From Prosopocoilus inquinatus (taxonomy: Eukaryota > Arthropoda > Insecta > Coleoptera > Lucanidae), in contig CM069873.1 of assembly GCA_036172665.1 (NCBI GenBank), positions 36,384,001 to 36,448,000 of the forward strand: a DNA stretch of 64,000 nt, in the 5' to 3' direction. Below the pieces are notes generated by a model. The model saw only the letters and a program-made list of their open reading frames with translations. It had not been told where the DNA came from and did not search any database. A program made the translations under genes and the position numbers. Below are positions 12,131-25,175 of this stretch, one piece after another (position 1 is the first letter of the stretch; every line of letters starts with the position of its first letter).

Positions 12131-13614
12131 AGCTGGAAATAGTTTTGAACGAAACAAAACGTATTAGCGTTGTTCCTGTGATGTATCTAATCGATCCTTA
12201 CTTATCTACTATGTTATTTGACGTTTCGATGGACTCTAGTAACTCTGATGTGAGATACGAAATTTTCGATCGTAGCAGAATCGGGAAATAGTTTTAAATG
12301 AAACAACACGCATTAGCGTTGTTCCTGTGATGTATCTAATCGATCCTTACTCATCTATCATGTTATTTGACGTTTGGATGGACTCCAGTAACTCTGATGT
12401 GAGATACAAAGTTCTCGGACGCAGCAGAAGCTGGAAATAGTTTTGAACGAAACAACACGTATTAGCGTTGTTCCTGTGATGTATCTAATCGATCCTTACT
12501 TATCTACTATGTTATTTGACGTTTCGATGGACTCCAGTAACTGATGTGAGAGACGAAATTTTCGAACGCAGCAGAATCTGGAAATAGTTTTAAATGAAAC
12601 AACACGCATTAGCGTTGTTCCTGTGATGTATCTAATCGATCCTTACTCATCTATAATGTTATTTGACGTTTCGATGGACTCTAGTAACTCTGATGTGAGA
12701 TACGAAGTTTTTGGACGCAGCAGGAGCTGGAAATAGTTTTAAACGAAACAACACGTATTAGCGTTGTTCCTGTGATGTATCTAATCGATCCTTACTCATC
12801 TATCATGTTATTTGACGTTTGGATGGACTATAGTAACTCTGATGTGAGATACAAAGTTCTCGGACGCAGCAGAAGCTGGAAATAGTTTTAATCGAAACAA
12901 CACGCATTACCGTTGTTCCTGTGATGTATCTAATCGATCCTTACTCATCTATCATGTTATTTGACGTTTGGATGGACTCCAGTAACTCTGATGTGAGATA
13001 CAAAGTTCTCGGACGCAGCAGAAGCTGGAAATAGTTTTGAACGAAACAAAACGTATTAGCGTTGTTCCTGTGATGTATCTAATTGATCCTTACTTATCTA
13101 CTATGTTATTTGACGTTTCGATGGACTCTAGTAACTCTGATGTGAGATACGAAATTTTCGATCGTAGCAGAATCTGGAAATAGTTTTAAATGAAACAACA
13201 CGCATTAGCGTTGTTCCTGTGATGTATCTAATCGATCCTTACTCATCTATCATGTTATTTGACGTTTGGATGGACTCCAGTAGCTCTGATGTGAGATACA
13301 AAGTTCTCGGACGCAGCAGAAGCTGGAAATAGTTTTGAACGAAACAACACCTATTAGCGTTGTTCCTGTGATGTATCTAATCGATCCTTACTCATCTATC
13401 ATGTTATTTGACGTTTGGATGGACTCCAGTAACTCTGATGTGAGATACAAAGTTTTCGGACGCAGTAGAAGCTGGAAATAGTTTTAAACGAAACAACACG
13501 CATTACCGTTGTTCCTGTGATGTATCTAATCGATCCTTACTCATCTATCATGTTATTTGGCGTTTCGATGGACTCTAGTAACTCTGATGTGAGATACGAA
13601 GTTTTTGGACGCAG
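12131..13614 (+). repeat. 10-monomer block, copy 2 of the pair with 10045-11530
   Basis: Second copy of the 14-monomer-offset block. It differs by the 2-bp deletion in its GAGAGACG monomer (start 12528, TAACTGATG), by TAGCTCTG at about 13280 where copy 1 has TAACTCTG, and by AGAAGC for AGGAGC at about 13617. These few differences in about 1.5 kb indicate recent copying. Confidence 0.8.
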
Positions 13615-15380
13615 CAGAAGCTGGAAATAGTTTTAAACGAAACAACACGCATTAGCGTTGTTCCTGTGATGTATCTAATCGATCCTTACTCATCTATCAT
13701 GTTATTTGAAGTTTGGATGGACTCTAGTAACTCTGATGTGAGATACGAAGTTTTTGGACGCAGCAGGAGCTGGAAATAGTTTTAAACGAAACAACACGCA
13801 TTAGCGTTTTTCCTGTGATGTATCTAATCGATCCTTATTTATCTATCATGTTATTTGACGTTTCGATGGACTCTAGTAACTCTGATGTAAGATACGAAGT
13901 TTTTGGACGCAGCAGGAGCTGGAAATAGTTTTAAACGAAACAACACGTATTAGCGTTGTTCCTGTGATGTATCTAATCGATCCTTACTCATCTATCATGT
14001 TATTTGACGTTTCGATGGACTCTAGTAACTCTGATGTGAGATACGAAGTTTTTGGACGCAGCAGGAGCTGGAAATAGTTTTAAACGAAACAACACGTATT
14101 AGCGTTGTTCCTGTGATGTATCTAATCGATCCTTACTCATCCATCATGTTATTTGAGGTTTGGATGGACTCCAGTAACTCTGATGTGAGATACAATGTTC
14201 TCGGACGCAGCAGAACCTGGAAATAGTTTTGAACGAAACAACACGTATTAGCGTTGTTCCTGTGATGTGTCTAATCGATCCTTACTCATCTATCATGTTA
14301 TTTGACGTTTGGATGGACTCCAGTAACTCTGATGTGAGATACAAAGTTTTCGGACGCAGCAGAAGCTGGAAATAGTTTTAAACGAAACAACACGCATTAC
14401 CGTTGTTCCTGTGATGTATCTAATCGATCCTTACTCATCTATCATGTTATTTGGCGTCTCGATGGACTCCAGTAACTCTGATGTGAGATACAAAGTTTTC
14501 GGACGCAGCAGAAGCTGGAAATAGTTTTAATCGAAACAACACGCATTAGCGTTGTTCCTGTGATGTATCTAATCGATCCTTACTCATCTATCATGTTATT
14601 TGACGTTTGGATGGACTCCAGTAGCTCTGATGTGAGATACAAAGTTCTCGGACGCAGCAGAAGCTGGAAATAGTTTTGAACGAAACAAAACGTATTAGCG
14701 TTGTTCCTGTGATGTATCTAATCGATCCTTACTTATCTACTATGTTATTTGACGTTTCGATGGACTCTAGTAACTCTGATGTGAGATACGAAATTTTCGA
14801 TCGTAGCAGAATCGGGAAATAGTTTTAAATGAAACAACACGCATTAGCGTTGTTCCTGTGATGTATCTAATCGATCCTTACTCATCTATCATGTTATTTG
14901 ACGTTTGGATGGACTCCAGTAACTCTGATGTGAGATACAAATTTCTCGGACGCAGCAGAAGCTGGAAATAGTTTTGAACGAAACAACACGTATTAGCGTT
15001 GTTCCTGTGATGTATCTAATCGATCCTTACTTATCTACTATGTTATTTGACGTTTCGATGGACTCCAGTAACTCTGATGTGAGAGACGAAATTTTCGAAC
15101 GCAGCAGAATCTGGAAATAGTTTTAAATGAAACAACACGCATTAGCGTTGTTCCTGTGATGTATCTAATCGATCCTTACTCATCTATAATGTTATTTGAC
15201 GTTTCGATGGACTCTAGTAACTCTGATGTGAGATACGAAGTTTTTGGACGCAGCAGGAGCTGGAAATAGTTTTAAACGAAACAACACGTATTAGCGTTGT
15301 TCCTGTGATGTATCTAATCGATCCTTACTCATCTATCATGTTATTTGACGTTTGGATGGACTATAGTAACTCTGATGTGA
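13315..15380 (+). repeat. Block of about 14 monomers, copy 1 of a pair with 17041-18957
   Basis: Shared markers are CACCTATTAG (13350 and 17076), TTTGAAGTTTGG (about 13707 and 17433), GCGTTTTTCC with GATGTAAGATAC (13801 onward and 17527 onward), CCATCATG with GAGGTTTGG (14141 and 17867), GATGTGTC (about 14263 and 17989), CGATCGTAG with AATCGGG (14798 and 18375) and AAATTTCTCGG (about 14939 and 18516). The offset is 3726 bp (25 monomers plus 1) up to about 14.6 kb and 3577 bp (24 plus 1) after it, because the second copy lacks one monomer (14609-14757 here). Confidence 0.85.
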
Positions 15381-15814
15381 GATACAAAGTTTTCGGACGC
15401 AGCAGAAGCTGGAAATAGTTTTAATCGAAACAACACGCATTAGCGTTGTTCCTGTGATGTATCTAATCGATCCTTACTCATCTATCATGTTATTTGACGT
15501 TTGGATGGACTCCAGTAGCTCTGATGTGAGATACAAAGTTCTCGGACGCAGCAGAAGCTGGAAATAGTTTTGAACGAAACAAAACGTATTAGCGTTGTTC
15601 CTGTGATGTATCTAATCGATCCTTACTTATCTACTATGTTATTTGACGTTTCGATGGACTCTAGTAACTCTGATGTGAGATACGAAATTTTCGATCGTAG
15701 CAGAATCGGGAAATAGTTTTAAATGAAACAACACGCATTAGCGTTGTTCCTGTGATGTATCTAATCGATCCTTACTCATCTATCATGTTATTTGACGTTT
15801 GGATGGACTATAGT

Positions 15815-17045
15815 AACTCTGATGTGAGATACGAAGTTTTTGGACGCAGCAGGAGCTGGAAATAGTTTTAAACGAAACAACACGTATTAGCGTTGTTCCT
15901 GTGATGTATCTAATCGATCCTTACTCATCTATCATGTTATTTGACGTTTGGATGGACTATAGTAACTCTGATGTGAGATACAAAGTTCTCGGACGCAGCA
16001 GAAGCTGGAAATAGTTTTAATCGAAACAACACGCATTACCGTTGTTCCTGTGATGTATCTAATCGATCCTTACTCATCTATCATGTTATTTGACGTTTGG
16101 ATGGACTCCAGTAACTCTGATGTGAGATACAAAGTTCTCGGACGCAGCAGAAGCTGGAAATAGTTTTGAACGAAACAAAACGTATTAGCGTTGTTCCTGT
16201 GATGTATCTAATTGATCCTTACTTATCTACTATGTTATTTGACGTTTCGATGGACTCTAGTAACTCTGATGTGAGATACGAAATTTTCGATCGTAGCAGA
16301 ATCTGGAAATAGTTTTAAATGAAACAACACGCATTAGCGTTGTTCCTGTGATGTATCTAATCGATCCTTACTCATCTATCATGTTATTTGACGTTTGGAT
16401 TCGACTCCAGTAACTCTGATGTGAGATACAAAGTTCTCGGACGCAGCAGAAGCTGGAAATAGTTTTGAACGAAACAACACCTATTAGCGTTGTTCCTGTG
16501 ATGTATCTAATCGATCCTTACTCATCTATCATGTTATTTGACGTTTGGATGGACTCCAGTAACTCTGATGTGAGATACAAAGTTTTCGGACGCAGTAGAA
16601 GCTGGAAATAGTTTTAAACGAAGCAACACGCATTACCGTTGTTCCTGTGATGTATCTAATCGATCCTTACTCATCTATCATGTTATTTGGCGTTTCGATG
16701 GACTCCAGTAAGTCTAATGTGAGATACGAAATTTTCGGGCGCAGCAGAAGCTGGAAATAGTTTTAAACGAAACAACACTCATTAGCGTTGTTCCTGTGAT
16801 GTATCTAATCGATCCTTACTCATCTGTCATGTTATTTGACGTTTCGATGGACTCCAGTAACTCTAATGTGAGATACGAAATTTTCGGACGCAGCAGAAGC
16901 TGGAAATAGTTTTAAACGAAACACCACGCATTAGCGTTGTTCCTGTGATGTATCTAATCGATCCTTACTCATCTATCATGTTATTTGACGTTTCGATGGA
17001 CTCTAGTAACTCTGATGTGAGATACGAATTTTTTGGACGCAGCAG
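15815..17045 (+). repeat. 8-monomer block, copy 1 of a pair with 18796-20027
   Basis: The offset to the second copy is 2981 bp (20 monomers plus 1). Both copies carry the rare GGATTCGACTCC (16395-16407 and 19376-19388), one base longer than GGATGGACTCC, as well as AATTGATCC (16210 and 19191), GAAGCAACACGCATTACC, CCAGTAAGTCTAATG, ACACTCATT, CATCTGTC and ACACCACG (16921 and 19902). I saw one difference, CATTAGCG here against CATTGGCG near 19761. Confidence 0.87.
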
Positions 17046-18957
17046 AAGCTGGAAATAGTTTTGAACGAAACAACACCTATTAGCGTTGTTCCTGTGATGT
17101 ATCTAATCGATCCTTACTCATCTATCATGTTATTTGACGTTTGGATGGACTCCAGTAACTCTGATGTGAGATACAAAGTTTTCGGACGCAGTAGAAGCTG
17201 GAAATAGTTTTAAACGAAACAACACGCATTACCGTTGTTCCTGTGATGTATCTAATCGATCCTTACTCATCTATCATGTTATTTGGCGTTTCGATGGACT
17301 CTAGTAACTCTGATGTGAGATACGAAGTTTTTGGACGCAGCAGAAGCTGGAAATAGTTTTAAACGAAACAACACGCATTAGCGTTGTTCCTGTGATGTAT
17401 CTAATCGATCCTTACTCATCTATCATGTTATTTGAAGTTTGGATGGACTCTAGTAACTCTGATGTGAGATACGAAGTTTTTGGACGCAGCAGGAGCTGGA
17501 AATAGTTTTAAACGAAACAACACGCATTAGCGTTTTTCCTGTGATGTATCTAATCGATCCTTATTTATCTATCATGTTATTTGACGTTTCGATGGACTCT
17601 AGTAACTCTGATGTAAGATACGAAGTTTTTGGACGCAGCAGGAGCTGGAAATAGTTTTAAACGAAACAACACGTATTAGCGTTGTTCCTGTGATGTATCT
17701 AATCGATCCTTACTCATCTATCATGTTATTTGACGTTTCGATGGACTCTAGTAACTCTGATGTGAGATACGAAGTTTTTGGACGCAGCAGGAGCTGGAAA
17801 TAGTTTTAAACGAAACAACACGTATTAGCGTTGTTCCTGTGATGTATCTAATCGATCCTTACTCATCCATCATGTTATTTGAGGTTTGGATGGACTCCAG
17901 TAACTCTGATGTGAGATACAATGTTCTCGGACGCAGCAGAACCTGGAAATAGTTTTGAACGAAACAACACGTATTAGCGTTGTTCCTGTGATGTGTCTAA
18001 TCGATCCTTACTCATCTATCATGTTATTTGACGTTTGGATGGACTCCAGTAACTCTGATGTGAGATACAAAGTTTTCGGACGCAGCAGAAGCTGGAAATA
18101 GTTTTAAACGAAACAACACGCATTACCGTTGTTCCTGTGATGTATCTAATCGATCCTTACTCATCTATCATGTTATTTGGCGTCTCGATGGACTCCAGTA
18201 ACTCTGATGTGAGATACAAAGTTTTCGGACGCAGCAGAAGCTGGAAATAGTTTTAATCGAAACAACACGCATTAGCGTTGTTCCTGTGATGTATCTAATC
18301 GATCCTTACTCATCTATCATGTTATTTGACGTTTCGATGGACTCTAGTAACTCTGATGTGAGATACGAAATTTTCGATCGTAGCAGAATCGGGAAATAGT
18401 TTTAAATGAAACAACACGCATTAGCGTTGTTCCTGTGATGTATCTAATCGATCCTTACTCATCTATCATGTTATTTGACGTTTGGATGGACTCCAGTAAC
18501 TCTGATGTGAGATACAAATTTCTCGGACGCAGCAGAAGCTGGAAATAGTTTTGAACGAAACAACACGTATTAGCGTTGTTCCTGTGATGTATCTAATCGA
18601 TCCTTACTTATCTACTATGTTATTTGACGTTTCGATGGACTCCAGTAACTCTGATGTGAGAGACGAAATTTTCGAACGCAGCAGAATCTGGAAATAGTTT
18701 TAAATGAAACAACACGCATTAGCGTTGTTCCTGTGATGTATCTAATCGATCCTTACTCATCTATAATGTTATTTGACGTTTCGATGGACTCTAGTAACTC
18801 TGATGTGAGATACGAAGTTTTTGGACGCAGCAGGAGCTGGAAATAGTTTTAAACGAAACAACACGTATTAGCGTTGTTCCTGTGATGTATCTAATCGATC
18901 CTTACTCATCTATCATGTTATTTGACGTTTGGATGGACTATAGTAACTCTGATGTGA
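17041..18957 (+). repeat. Block copy 2 of the pair with 13315-15380
   Basis: The left edge of this copy lies inside a monomer. The monomer starting near 16997 has the GAATTTTTTGG left half of the neighbouring block but continues as AGAAGCTGG, GAACG, CACCTATT like the block at 13315. In relatives (20009, 22689, 24478, 41906) the same left half is followed by AGGAGCTGG and AAACG. The copy lacks one monomer relative to 13315-15380, near 18.33 kb. Confidence 0.82.
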
Positions 18958-20027
18958 GATACAAAGTTCTCGGACGCAGCAGAAGCTGGAAATAGTTTTA
19001 ATCGAAACAACACGCATTACCGTTGTTCCTGTGATGTATCTAATCGATCCTTACTCATCTATCATGTTATTTGACGTTTGGATGGACTCCAGTAACTCTG
19101 ATGTGAGATACAAAGTTCTCGGACGCAGCAGAAGCTGGAAATAGTTTTGAACGAAACAAAACGTATTAGCGTTGTTCCTGTGATGTATCTAATTGATCCT
19201 TACTTATCTACTATGTTATTTGACGTTTCGATGGACTCTAGTAACTCTGATGTGAGATACGAAATTTTCGATCGTAGCAGAATCTGGAAATAGTTTTAAA
19301 TGAAACAACACGCATTAGCGTTGTTCCTGTGATGTATCTAATCGATCCTTACTCATCTATCATGTTATTTGACGTTTGGATTCGACTCCAGTAACTCTGA
19401 TGTGAGATACAAAGTTCTCGGACGCAGCAGAAGCTGGAAATAGTTTTGAACGAAACAACACCTATTAGCGTTGTTCCTGTGATGTATCTAATCGATCCTT
19501 ACTCATCTATCATGTTATTTGACGTTTGGATGGACTCCAGTAACTCTGATGTGAGATACAAAGTTTTCGGACGCAGTAGAAGCTGGAAATAGTTTTAAAC
19601 GAAGCAACACGCATTACCGTTGTTCCTGTGATGTATCTAATCGATCCTTACTCATCTATCATGTTATTTGGCGTTTCGATGGACTCCAGTAAGTCTAATG
19701 TGAGATACGAAATTTTCGGGCGCAGCAGAAGCTGGAAATAGTTTTAAACGAAACAACACTCATTGGCGTTGTTCCTGTGATGTATCTAATCGATCCTTAC
19801 TCATCTGTCATGTTATTTGACGTTTCGATGGACTCCAGTAACTCTAATGTGAGATACGAAATTTTCGGACGCAGCAGAAGCTGGAAATAGTTTTAAACGA
19901 AACACCACGCATTAGCGTTGTTCCTGTGATGTATCTAATCGATCCTTACTCATCTATCATGTTATTTGACGTTTCGATGGACTCTAGTAACTCTGATGTG
20001 AGATACGAATTTTTTGGACGCAGCAGG
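18796..20027 (+). repeat. 8-monomer block, copy 2 of the pair with 15815-17045
   Basis: Second copy at +2981 bp, with the one-base-longer GGATTCGACTCC near 19376-19388. Copies of the same monomer order without that insertion follow at 20.7-21.6 kb, 21.6-22.7 kb, 23.4-24.5 kb and 40.9-41.9 kb, so the insertion arose in the ancestor of this pair only. Confidence 0.85.
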
Positions 20028-21599
20028 AGCTGGAAATAGTTTTAAACGAAACAATACGTATTAGCGTTGTTCCTGTGATGTATCTAATCGATCCTTACTC
20101 ATCTATCATGTTACTTGACGTTTGGATGGACTCCAGTAACTCTGATGTGAGATACAAAGTTCTCGGACGCAGCAGAAGCTGGAAATAGTTTTGAACGAAA
20201 CAACACGTATTAGCGTTGTTCCTGTGATGTATCTAATCGATCCTTACTTATCTATCATGTTATTTGACGTTTGGATGGACTCCAGTAACTCTGATGTGAG
20301 ATACAAAATTTTCGGACGCAGCAGAAGCTGGAAATAGTTTTAAACGAAACAACACGTATTAGCGTTGTTCCTGTGATGTATCTAATCGATCCTTACTCAT
20401 CTATCATGTTATTTGACGTTTGGATGGACTCCAGTAACTCTGATGTGAGATACAATGTTCTCGGACGCAGCAGAAGCTGGAAATAGTTTTGAACGAAACA
20501 ACACGTATTAGCGTTGTTCCTGTGATGTATCTAATCGATTCTTACTCATCTATCATGTTATTTGACGTTTGGATGGACTCCAGTAACTCTGATGTGAGAT
20601 ACAAAGTTCTCGGACGCAGCAGAAGCTGGAAATAGTTTTGAACGAAACAACACGTATTAGCGTTGTTCCTGTGATGTATCTAATCGATCCTTACTCATCT
20701 ATCATGTTATTTGACGTTTGGATGGACTATAGTAACTCTGATGTGAGATACAAAGTTCTCGGACGCAGCAGAAGCTGGAAATAGTTTTAATCGAAACAAC
20801 ACGCATTACCGTTGTTCCTGTGATGTATCTAATCGATCCTTACTCATCTATCATGTTATTTGACGTTTGGATGGACTCCAGTAACTCTGATGTGAGATAC
20901 AAAGTTCTCGGACGCAGCAGAAGCTGGAAATAGTTTTGAACGAAACAAAACGTATTAGCGTTGTTCCTGTGATGTATCTAATTGATCCTTACTTATCTAC
21001 TATGTTATTTGACGTTTCGATGGACTCTAGTAACTCTGATGTGAGATACGAAATTTTCGATCGTAGCAGAATCTGGAAATAGTTTTAAATGAAACAACAC
21101 GCATTAGCGTTGTTCCTGTGATGTATCTAATCGATCCTTACTCATCTATCATGTTATTTGACGTTTGGATGGACTCCAGTAACTCTGATGTGAGATACAA
21201 AGTTCTCGGACGCAGCAGAAGCTGGAAATAGTTTTGAACGAAACAACACCTATTAGCGTTGTTCCTGTGATGTATCTAATCGATCCTTACTCATCTATCA
21301 TGTTATTTGACGTTTGGATGGACTCCAGTAACTCTGATGTGAGATACAAAGTTTTCGGACGCAGTAGAAGCTGGAAATAGTTTTAAACGAAACAACACGC
21401 ATTACCGTTGTTCCTGTGATGTATCTAATCGATCCTTACTCATCTATCATGTTATTTGGCGTTTCGATGGACTCCAGTAAGTCTAATGTGAGATACGAAA
21501 TTTTCGGGCGCAGCAGAAGCTGGAAATAGTTTTAAACGAAACAACACTCATTAGCGTTGTTCCTGTGATGTATCTAATCGATCCTTACTCATCTATCAT

Positions 21600-23387
21600 G
21601 TTATTTGACGTTTGGATGGACTATAGTAACTCTGATGTGAGATACAAAGTTCTCGGACGCAGCAGAAGCTGGAAATAGTTTTAATCGAAACAACACGCAT
21701 TACCGTTGTTCCTGTGATGTATCTAATCGATCCTTACTCATCTATCATGTTATTTGACGTTTGGATGGACTCCAGTAACTCTGATGTGAGATACAAAGTT
21801 CTCGGACGCAGCAGAAGCTGGAAATAGTTTTGAACGAAACAAAACGTATTAGCGTTGTTCCTGTGATGTATCTAATTGATCCTTACTTATCTACTATGTT
21901 ATTTGACGTTTCGATGGACTCTAGTAACTCTGATGTGAGATACGAAATTTTCGATCGTAGCAGAATCTGGAAATAGTTTTAAATGAAACAACACGCATTA
22001 GCGTTGTTCCTGTGATGTATCTAATCGATCCTTACTCATCTATCATGTTATTTGACGTTTGGATGGACTCCAGTAACTCTGATGTGAGATACAAAGTTCT
22101 CGGACGCAGCAGAAGCTGGAAATAGTTTTGAACGAAACAACACCTATTAGCGTTGTTCCTGTGATGTATCTAATCGATCCTTACTCATCTATCATGTTAT
22201 TTGACGTTTGGATGGACTCCAGTAACTCTGATGTGAGATACAAAGTTTTCGGACGCAGTAGAAGCTGGAAATAGTTTTAAACGAAACAACACGCATTACC
22301 GTTGTTCCTGTGATGTATCTAATCGATCCTTACTCATCTATCATGTTATTTGGCGTTTCGATGGACTCCAGTAAGTGTAATGTGAGATACGAAATTTTCG
22401 GGCGCAGCAGAAGCTGGAAATAGTTTTAAACGAAACAACACTCATTAGCGTTGTTCCTGTGATGTATCTAATCGATCCTTACTCATCTATCATGTTATTT
22501 GACGTTTCGATGGACTCCAGTAACTCTAATGTGAGATACGAAATTTTCGGACGCAGCAGAAGCTGGAAATAGTTTTAAACGAAACACCACGCATTAGCGT
22601 TGTTCCTGTGATGTATCTAATCGATCCTTACTCATCTATCATGTTATTTGACGTTTCGATGGACTCTAGTAACTCTGATGTGAGATACGAATTTTTTGGA
22701 CGCAGCAGGAGCTGGAAATAGTTTTAAACGAAACAACACGTATTAGCGTTGTTCCTGTGATGTATCTAATCGATCCTTACTCATCTATCATGTTACTTGA
22801 CGTTTGGATGGACTCCAGTAACTCTGATGTGAGATACAAAGTTCTCGGACGCAGCAGAAGCTGGAAATAGTTTTGAACGAAACAACACGTATTAGCGTTG
22901 TTCCTGTGATGTATCTAATCGATCCTTACTTATCTATCATGTTATTTGACGTTTGGATGGACTCCAGTAACTCTGATGTGAGATACAAAATTTTCGGACG
23001 CAGCAGAAGCTGGAAATAGTTTTAAACGAAACAACACGTATTAGCGTTGTTCCTGTGATGTATCTAATCGATCCTTACTCATCTATCATGTTATTTGACG
23101 TTTGGATGGACTCCAGTAACTCTGATGTGAGATACAATGTTCTCGGACGCAGCAGAAGCTGGAAATAGTTTTGAACGAAACAACACGTATTAGCGTTGTT
23201 CCTGTGATGTATCTAATCGATTCTTACTCATCTATCATGTTATTTGACGTTTGGATGGACTCCAGTAACTCTGATGTGAGATACAAAGTTCTCGGACGCA
23301 GCAGAAGCTGGAAATAGTTTTGAACGAAACAACACGTATTAGCGTTGTTCCTGTGATGTATCTAATCGATCCTTACTCATCTATCAT
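21600..23387 (+). repeat. 12-monomer (1788-bp) unit, copy 1 of a direct tandem pair
   Basis: A 1788-bp unit (12 x 149) is followed directly by a second copy. AATTGATCC at 21874 matches 23662; ACACCACG at 22584 matches 24372; ACTATAG near 21622 matches 23410; CAAAATTTTCGG near 22986 matches 24774. A difference is CCAGTAAGTGTAATG near 22370 against CCAGTAAGTCTAATG near 24158. The edges are chosen within the matching stretch and could be shifted, as in any tandem repeat. Confidence 0.85.
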
Positions 23388-25175
23388 GTTATTTGACGTT
23401 TGGATGGACTATAGTAACTCTGATGTGAGATACAAAGTTCTCGGACGCAGCAGAAGCTGGAAATAGTTTTAATCGAAACAACACGCATTACCGTTGTTCC
23501 TGTGATGTATCTAATCGATCCTTACTCATCTATCATGTTATTTGACGTTTGGATGGACTCCAGTAACTCTGATGTGAGATACAAAGTTCTCGGACGCAGC
23601 AGAAGCTGGAAATAGTTTTGAACGAAACAAAACGTATTAGCGTTGTTCCTGTGATGTATCTAATTGATCCTTACTTATCTACTATGTTATTTGACGTTTC
23701 GATGGACTCTAGTAACTCTGATGTGAGATACGAAATTTTCGATCGTAGCAGAATCTGGAAATAGTTTTAAATGAAACAACACGCATTAGCGTTGTTCCTG
23801 TGATGTATCTAATCGATCCTTACTCATCTATCATGTTATTTGACGTTTGGATGGACTCCAGTAACTCTGATGTGAGATACAAAGTTCTCGGACGCAGCAG
23901 AAGCTGGAAATAGTTTTGAACGAAACAACACCTATTAGCGTTGTTCCTGTGATGTATCTAATCGATCCTTACTCATCTATCATGTTATTTGACGTTTGGA
24001 TGGACTCCAGTAACTCTGATGTGAGATACAAAGTTTTCGGACGCAGTAGAAGCTGGAAATAGTTTTAAACGAAACAACACGCATTACCGTTGTTCCTGTG
24101 ATGTATCTAATCGATCCTTACTCATCTATCATGTTATTTGGCGTTTCGATGGACTCCAGTAAGTCTAATGTGAGATACGAAATTTTCGGGCGCAGCAGAA
24201 GCTGGAAATAGTTTTAAACGAAACAACACTCATTAGCGTTGTTCCTGTGATGTATCTAATCGATCCTTACTCATCTATCATGTTATTTGACGTTTCGATG
24301 GACTCCAGTAACTCTAATGTGAGATACGAAATTTTCGGACGCAGCAGAAGCTGGAAATAGTTTTAAACGAAACACCACGCATTAGCGTTGTTCCTGTGAT
24401 GTATCTAATCGATCCTTACTCATCTATCATGTTATTTGACGTTTCGATGGACTCTAGTAACTCTGATGTGAGATACGAATTTTTTGGACGCAGCAGGAGC
24501 TGGAAATAGTTTTAAACGAAACAACACGTATTAGCGTTGTTCCTGTGATGTATCTAATCGATCCTTACTCATCTATCATGTTACTTGACGTTTGGATGGA
24601 CTCCAGTAACTCTGATGTGAGATACAAAGTTCTCGGACGCAGCAGAAGCTGGAAATAGTTTTGAACGAAACAACACGTATTAGCGTTGTTCCTGTGATGT
24701 ATCTAATCGATCCTTACTTATCTATCATGTTATTTGACGTTTGGATGGACTCCAGTAACTCTGATGTGAGATACAAAATTTTCGGACGCAGCAGAAGCTG
24801 GAAATAGTTTTAAACGAAACAACACGTATTAGCGTTGTTCCTGTGATGTATCTAATCGATCCTTACTCATCTATCATGTTATTTGACGTTTGGATGGACT
24901 CCAGTAACTCTGATGTGAGATACAAAGTTCTCGGACGCAGCAGAAGCTGGAAATAGTTTTGAACGAAACAACACGTATTAGCGTTGTTCCTGTGATGTAT
25001 CTAATCGATCCTTACTTATCTATCATGTTATTTGACGTTTGGATGGACTCCAGTAACTCTGATGTGAGATACAAAATTTTCGGACGCAGCAGAAGCTGGA
25101 AATAGTTTTAAACGAAACAACACGTATTAGCGTTGTTCCTGTGATGTATCTAATCGATCCTTACTCATCTATCAT
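23388..25175 (+). repeat. 12-monomer (1788-bp) unit, copy 2
   Basis: Second tandem copy of the 1788-bp unit. Matching is clear through ACACCACG (24372), GTTACTTGACG (about 24590) and CAAAATTTTCGG (about 24776); after about 24.9 kb the monomers are uniform CAAAGTTCTCGG types and the exact end is uncertain. A related order is also found 117 monomers further on (AATTGATCC at 41091, ACACCACG at 41801; offset 17,429 bp, that is 117 x 149 minus the two CT deletions). Confidence 0.8.
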
